Positions 59,727-64,000 of a stretch of 64,000 bases of DNA are shown here, one piece after another. Under the pieces are notes generated by a model. That model saw nothing but the letters and a program-made list of their open reading frames with translations, searched no databases and had not been told where the DNA came from. The position numbers were made by a program, and so were the translations under genes. The DNA lies in the NCBI GenBank assembly GCA_002811645.1, contig PDIP01000019.1:291289-355288 (forward strand). The letters run 5' to 3'. Numbering within the stretch: the first letter of the stretch is position 1; the number at the start of each line of letters is the position of its first letter. Origin of the DNA: Corallochytrium limacisporum (lineage: Eukaryota > Opisthokonta).

Positions 59727-61346
59727 CTACTGCACTGGCATGATATCCTTTGTGGAAGTGGGGCGGCTGCCTGAGAAAACCTCCGCGGCCTGCGGCGGAG
59801 CGATCTCACCACCAGCGACAATTTCTCCCTCATCATCAGGAAGCAGTTCGCTGATGGCCATATGCGCTTCGGATCCTTTCTTCTCGCCGTCCATGAGGTG
59901 GACGCGGCTACCCATGCGAGACGCGCGGGTGGCAAGGACTTCCTTGACATCCACTTCTGGCATGAAGCGCATGCAGAACACAAGGATACCACCGACGATC
60001 ATAGCCATACCAGAGATGATGAATGCCAGCTCCGGCTTGTCATCATACAGAGCACCCGCGGTAACCGGACCGGCCAGGTTACCAAAGGCAATGCCAAACA
60101 TAACGGTACCCATGGTCGATGTCAGGTCGTCCAACCCGAACAAGTCGGCAACGATAACCGGGTTTAGGCTCACAAAGCCACCGGCAAACAAACCGTAGTA
60201 CACGGAGAAGATGGCCACGCTCCATTCCTCGGTGCAGAGGGGCCACCAGAGCATGCCCGCACCAGCAATTACCAGGCAAACATAGAACGTCCTCAGACGG
60301 CCCAGACGGTCCGCAAAGTGACCCAGCGTGATCCGACCCACGGCAGAACCACCGTTGATCAAACCAAGCGCCAGGGCACCGAACGAGGCACTTAGGCCTT
60401 GGTCCTCTGCCCAGGTTGGAACAAAGAAGAACGGCACGAGGTAGCCAAACGAGGCAAACAAGTTAGCTGTGAACAGCAAGGAAAACCGCGGGACCTTGAA
60501 CATTTCCAGCTTCAGCCGCTTCACGTTCGGATCGCGTGGCACGCGGAATTCAGCAAAGTATGCGGCGGTCATGAGGGTGCAGAAACTAAGTCCAGCGAAG
60601 ATACGGAACGTCCAATCGGTGCCAACAGTCTCGATGAGAGCTTCACTTAGCGGGCCCATGATGAAGCCACCGATACCACTGCCAGCAACAGCAATACCGG
60701 TCATCAAGCCCTTGCGGCGATCGTACCACTGCGAGACCATGGCCACGGATGGGAAATAGGCGAGCGAGTTACCAATGCCAATCAGCGCCCCATAAGTAAT
60801 GTACAAATGCCAGACTTCGGTAGTAAAGCTACTGAGTACTAGTCCGGTGACCTGGAACATGGAGCCCAGTGCAATCATTTTCCTTGGTCCGAACATGTCT
60901 GCCAGAAACCCTGACAATGGCCCCAATGCAATCATGAGCGCGAGAGACATGGACCCAGGCCACGCCAGCTCAGCTTCAGAAGCACCAAACTCATCCTCGA
61001 ACTCCTTTAGGAACACACCCCATGAGTATCCCAGTCCTAAAACTATGAAATGGACAAGGAAAGAGGACAAGACGATCCTGTAACCATACCGTGAGTCGAC
61101 CAGCTCTGCCCTTGGGCCTGTGGGACCGTCGGCTTGGGCCTCAACATCGCTCGATGAGATGGACGACCCGCTTCCTTCCCTTCTGCTCTGTTCCTGCTTG
61201 CGCTGTTCATTTTCCATAATCTCACGGATCTCCTGGATCTCGATTTCTTCTGTATTGGTCGAGCGGCGACCGAGAAGTGCTACATCGCTGGCGATGGACA
61301 CACCAGTCAGCCGCAGGTCGTTGCTTTCCCGTGGTTCAGTAGCCAT
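59727..61346 (-). CDS. MFS transporter, monocarboxylate-transporter-like (SLC16/MCT)
   Basis: A 539-residue membrane protein with about twelve hydrophobic helices between residues 88 and 460. The first helix, DSRYGYRIVLSSFLVHFIVLGLGYSWGVFLKEFEDEFGASEAELAW, follows the monocarboxylate transporter pattern (charged residue, aromatic-Gly-aromatic, then GVFxxEF). LSGFLADMFGPRKMIALGS and LGHFADRLGRLRTFYVC are the MFS loop 2-3 and loop 8-9 motifs. The N-terminus (1-87) is polar and the C-terminal tail (about 465-539) is acidic and low-complexity. A proton-coupled carriage of monocarboxylates or related small acids is likely; substrate cannot be read from sequence. Start is the first ATG. On the same strand as RWDD2, 222 bp apart. 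Confidence 0.88.
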   Translation of the reverse strand: MATEPRESNDLRLTGVSIASDVALLGRRSTNTEEIEIQEIREIMENEQRKQEQSRREGSGSSISSSDVEAQADGPTGPRAELVDSRYGYRIVLSSFLVHFIVLGLGYSWGVFLKEFEDEFGASEAELAWPGSMSLALMIALGPLSGFLADMFGPRKMIALGSMFQVTGLVLSSFTTEVWHLYITYGALIGIGNSLAYFPSVAMVSQWYDRRKGLMTGIAVAGSGIGGFIMGPLSEALIETVGTDWTFRIFAGLSFCTLMTAAYFAEFRVPRDPNVKRLKLEMFKVPRFSLLFTANLFASFGYLVPFFFVPTWAEDQGLSASFGALALGLINGGSAVGRITLGHFADRLGRLRTFYVCLVIAGAGMLWWPLCTEEWSVAIFSVYYGLFAGGFVSLNPVIVADLFGLDDLTSTMGTVMFGIAFGNLAGPVTAGALYDDKPELAFIISGMAMIVGGILVFCMRFMPEVDVKEVLATRASRMGSRVHLMDGEKKGSEAHMAISELLPDDEGEIVAGGEIAPPQAAEVFSGSRPTSTKDIMPVQ

Positions 61347-61593
61347 GACTATTTCAAAATATCACAGAACCCGAGGGTCTTCCTTCTAGCTACAACTAAA
61401 ATTGCTTTCTCCCTTTGGATCGAAAGCGATCAATTCGAACTAGTTCCACACTAAATATTCTATCACAACACTATGTTGCCCAGGGAAACCTACATAACGC
61501 AAATGTGTATGGCATGTTGAAGCCCTGTCTCCCAGATTAAGTACCAGAGCTGCGTACTATGATCCTGGGAAAGGAATGCAACCGTGCATCAAA

Positions 61594-61765
61594 CTCCAAA
61601 ATGGAGAACAGCGCAGGAACACTTGCGTCCACACTAACATCCACCTGAACTCGAGCACACAGCCCAATACCACCATGTTGACGGGGACAGGCGTGCACAG
61701 TGGGGCGCCACTGTGTGTGCTCGTCCGCAGTGGAATCTCTATCCAGAGCAACTCAGTCGCTCTGG
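61594..61765 (+). ncRNA. Possible structured RNA (cluster of hairpins)
   Basis: Several perfect inverted repeats occur in 170 bp: CTCCA/TGGAG (61594-61598 with 61602-61606), CGCA/TGCG (61612-61615 with 61624-61627), CGAGCACAC/GTGTGCTCG (61652-61660 with 61715-61723), CACAGTGG/CCACTGTG (61696-61703 with 61708-61715, tetraloop GGCG) and CCAGAGC/GCTCTGG (61743-61749 with 61759-61765). The central hairpin extends to 13 pairs with three G-U wobbles only if the plus strand is transcribed. No known RNA family is recognised. Confidence 0.25.
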
Positions 61766-63240
61766 CTCGCCACCGTTTCCGAAACTCCTCGCTGGCATCT
61801 CGTGACCGACCGCCCCTGGATTCCCCCTCAATCCTTTATTTCCAAGAGTTCTCAAATGCCGCGGTATGGCGAAACCCGTCCCATCTATGAAAAATGTACC
61901 GGCCAAAATCTTTCTGGCAATTCGTTAAGCGAGAAACTTTCGTCCGATCGGTGGAGAGGCAAACCCCGAAAAACCGGAGCTCGACGGGCACACGGAGAGC
62001 GGGAACGCACTCGCAAGCCAAAAAAGACCAAAATCGGGGGAGAGGGAGGCGGAGGAAAGGGGGGAAGGACACGGACCCATTCCAGAGAGGTCTCACAGAA
62101 TATTAGATTTAAATATGTAGAGAGTCACATAGAACTGTATACATTTAGTATAAAACTGTACAGTCGGTGTCTTTGGATATTTTGGCAGAGGGGGGGGAAG
62201 AAGAGGCACAGAGAGACAGAGAAGGGGGGGGGGACCCTTCCCCTCCCTCCCCCACCCCCGCGCTCCCCCTTTTGCTATCCCAATTTTCTCTCCGCCCGCT
62301 CCGTGGGCTGATGCGGTTGGGTTTCAATTGTGCAGTACATTTTATATAGACAATAACATAAAGAAGGCTCTCCAGGCGCCCCGACGCACGAAAGAATCCT
62401 TGTTCCGTGGTGTGTGTCCCCCTAAATTTCTGTTCGGGGGCTCACGGGGATCTAGTGCCCAGCTTTCCCTACCAATTCATCACCCAGCCGATGCAAGTGT
62501 GATCCTGCTGCTGCTGGTGCTGCTGCGGCCATGCTCCAACATGGTACACAGTGGTCCACGCAGTGGTTGCCGTTCAACAAAGAAGCACACATGGAGCTGT
62601 TGTCGACAGCCCCATGCACGCAAGGCTTCACAATTACTACAACGCCCGCACACAAAGCCATTGCATTCGGAGATGTCCATTAAACGTCAAAGGTACGAAT
62701 TGTGCAAGAACGCTCGTTTGGGTTCAACGCCCGGCACACCCATTCATCGGTACGCTTGGGAGCATCGCCGGGGTAGTTCCTTAGGATGGCGATGACGATG
62801 GGTACACAATCGAACGAGTGAAGGGAAAGCAGTCTACATCGAAATACGCAAGGCCCAGGGTGCAGCGCCCATTTACAAGAAATCTCCCTTTTTTGTTTTG
62901 CTTTTGGTTGGCAGCCAGGCCCTGGGGTTCACGTCGCTGCTCCTCCTCCTTTGTCGTCACATGTAGTAGGTGGTACAGCCAATACCCCTGGGTGGCGCCC
63001 TACCGGCATGATCACGCTGTGTACACATCCCACTGCTACTTAACCCCGGGTAAACAAAAAAAAAAGGAGGAGTGAAACATCATCATCGCCCGGCCCCGGC
63101 GGTATTAGTACTCCCGCTCCCCTTTTGATTTATTTCTATTTTGGAGGAACATTTCTTTTCTTATGAGAGGATTAAAGAACCCTTCCTTTTCTATTTTCTG
63201 TTTTCTAATTATCCCTGGGAGTCTTTCGACCTTCCTCTAC

Positions 63241-63267
63241 CACACACACACCCACACACACACACAC
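63241..63267. repeat. CA dinucleotide repeat
   Basis: A (CA)n tract interrupted by one CCC step, followed by CT-rich sequence. Confidence 0.9.
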
Positions 63268-64000
63268 TCTCTCTCCCTCCCTCTCTTTCTTCTCCTTCCC
63301 CCTTTAGTCTTTGTCCTATTTTTTTTCCTTTCCTTGTACTCGAACCTGCGTTTTTCTCCCGTGTGTGTATATATGGTCTGCGTAAGCTCCGCTAATCGGT
63401 TCCAATATCGATGGGGCTTGCTAAGCTTTTTGTCCTCGGTCGTCATAGAGTTCCGCATTTCAATATCGATACTGAGGCTGCGGGTATTGGCCTTGTGGTC
63501 CACCAAACGGATTCTTCATACTTTTTCCTTGGTCGGTGTCTCTCTCGCTTTTTCTTTATTCTTGGGCAGCGGGCTCCCCTCCTTCTTTCTTTTTTTTTCT
63601 TTTTTTTTGGGGGGGGGGTTCTTGGTATCCGAACATTCCTTGTTTTCTTCCTTCATTTTTTGTTTCCTTGGCCCAACGCCCCGCTCCCTGGGTCTCGCCT
63701 TGTCCGTTTTGTTCATTTCTCTCTGGTCGCAGTGACAGACTCTGTCCTGGCAGCAGCAGCAGGGAAGTCTCCTCCCAAACAAAAAGAAAAAGGGAAGAAC
63801 GCAAGAGGCGAGGACTACCCCGGGGAAGTGTCACACGTACCCAAGAGAACCCTCTCTCTCTTCTCTTCTCTCTGTCACAAACACACACTCCGTAGGTACC
63901 GCCGAAAAAATCGCGCAGCAACCGGGAGAAAGGACACGGAGGAAAAGGAAACTGCCGCGGTCGGGCGGAATGTGGGTCCTTTTTTTTGTCGTTGTGGTGG

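Larger units (their letters stand above)
61347..64000. other. Right-edge gene-poor region
   Basis: About 2.65 kb without a recognisable gene. It holds potential RNA hairpins (61594-61765 and 62590-62616), a CTG-rich stretch (62505-62527), purine/G-rich tracts (62030-62070, 62189-62233), a CA repeat and a long T/C-rich block (63130-63740). Forward frames such as 63163-63735 are low-complexity. The T/C-rich block may be the 5' region of a gene beyond the window. Confidence 0.5.

Noticed and set aside
62726-62746. T-arm-like GGGTTCAACGCCC suggesting a tRNA
   Set aside because: No matching acceptor stem or anticodon arm at the right distance.
63163-63735. 190-codon forward frame
   Set aside because: Product of CA, CT and T tracts giving His/Thr, Ser/Leu and Phe runs; no coding evidence.

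Overview
The window looks like nuclear DNA of a unicellular, intron-poor opisthokont: an early-diverging fungus or a fungus-like unicellular relative of animals. Evidence: long uninterrupted frames for purely eukaryotic proteins (Mediator Med12, Ada3, rabconnectin-3 beta/WDR7, proteasome beta 7, complex III core 2, forkhead, F-box and BTB proteins), no operons, and 0.5-2.5 kb spacers rich in polypyrimidine, homopolymer and dinucleotide tracts. The GMP synthase is the long, animal-type form, which leans towards a holozoan or a very early fungus; the DUF2433-like protein is of a kind I know mainly from fungi. I cannot fix the species. One assembly gap (228 N) lies at 47849-48076.

Left part (0.7-26.4 kb): an atypical MEK-like kinase, a forkhead factor, a DUF2433-type degenerate phosphoesterase with RRM and RGG tail, an F-box protein with a long hydrophobic/amphipathic domain, dihydroxyacetone kinase, a 103-residue small protein, a broken coiled-coil gene (possibly of the flagellar DRC12/CCDC153 type) holding the one convincing intron, complex III core subunit 2, the V-ATPase regulator WDR7 and the SAGA adaptor Ada3.

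Middle part (26.9-38.2 kb): the most unusual stretch. All genes are on the minus strand and all look secreted: a serine carboxypeptidase (SCPEP1-like), two paralogous secreted proteins with a central segment resembling aerolysin/ETX-MTX2-type beta-pore-forming domains, and a 5'-truncated third copy next to the GMP synthase gene. The two full copies conserve all eight mature cysteines and share an 11-bp TATA-like element at about the same distance from the start. Gene density is low and spacers are long. This is the best candidate for an undescribed system: a small lineage-specific family of secreted, putatively membrane-active proteins.

Right part (38.2-64 kb): GMP synthase and Med12 (divergent), an endosomal-type Na+/H+ exchanger, a giant BTB protein of unknown role, proteasome beta 7, an RWDD2-type RWD/DUF1115 protein, a monocarboxylate-transporter-like MFS protein and 2.6 kb without a recognisable gene but with strong potential RNA hairpins.

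Layout: convergent pairs are packed closely (66-299 bp, most under 105 bp), while divergent pairs are separated by 0.75-2.2 kb, so regulatory DNA is concentrated upstream of starts. Apart from the secreted cluster, neighbours do not form a pathway. Several long frames open at a non-ATG codon; starts given here are the first plausible in-frame ATG.
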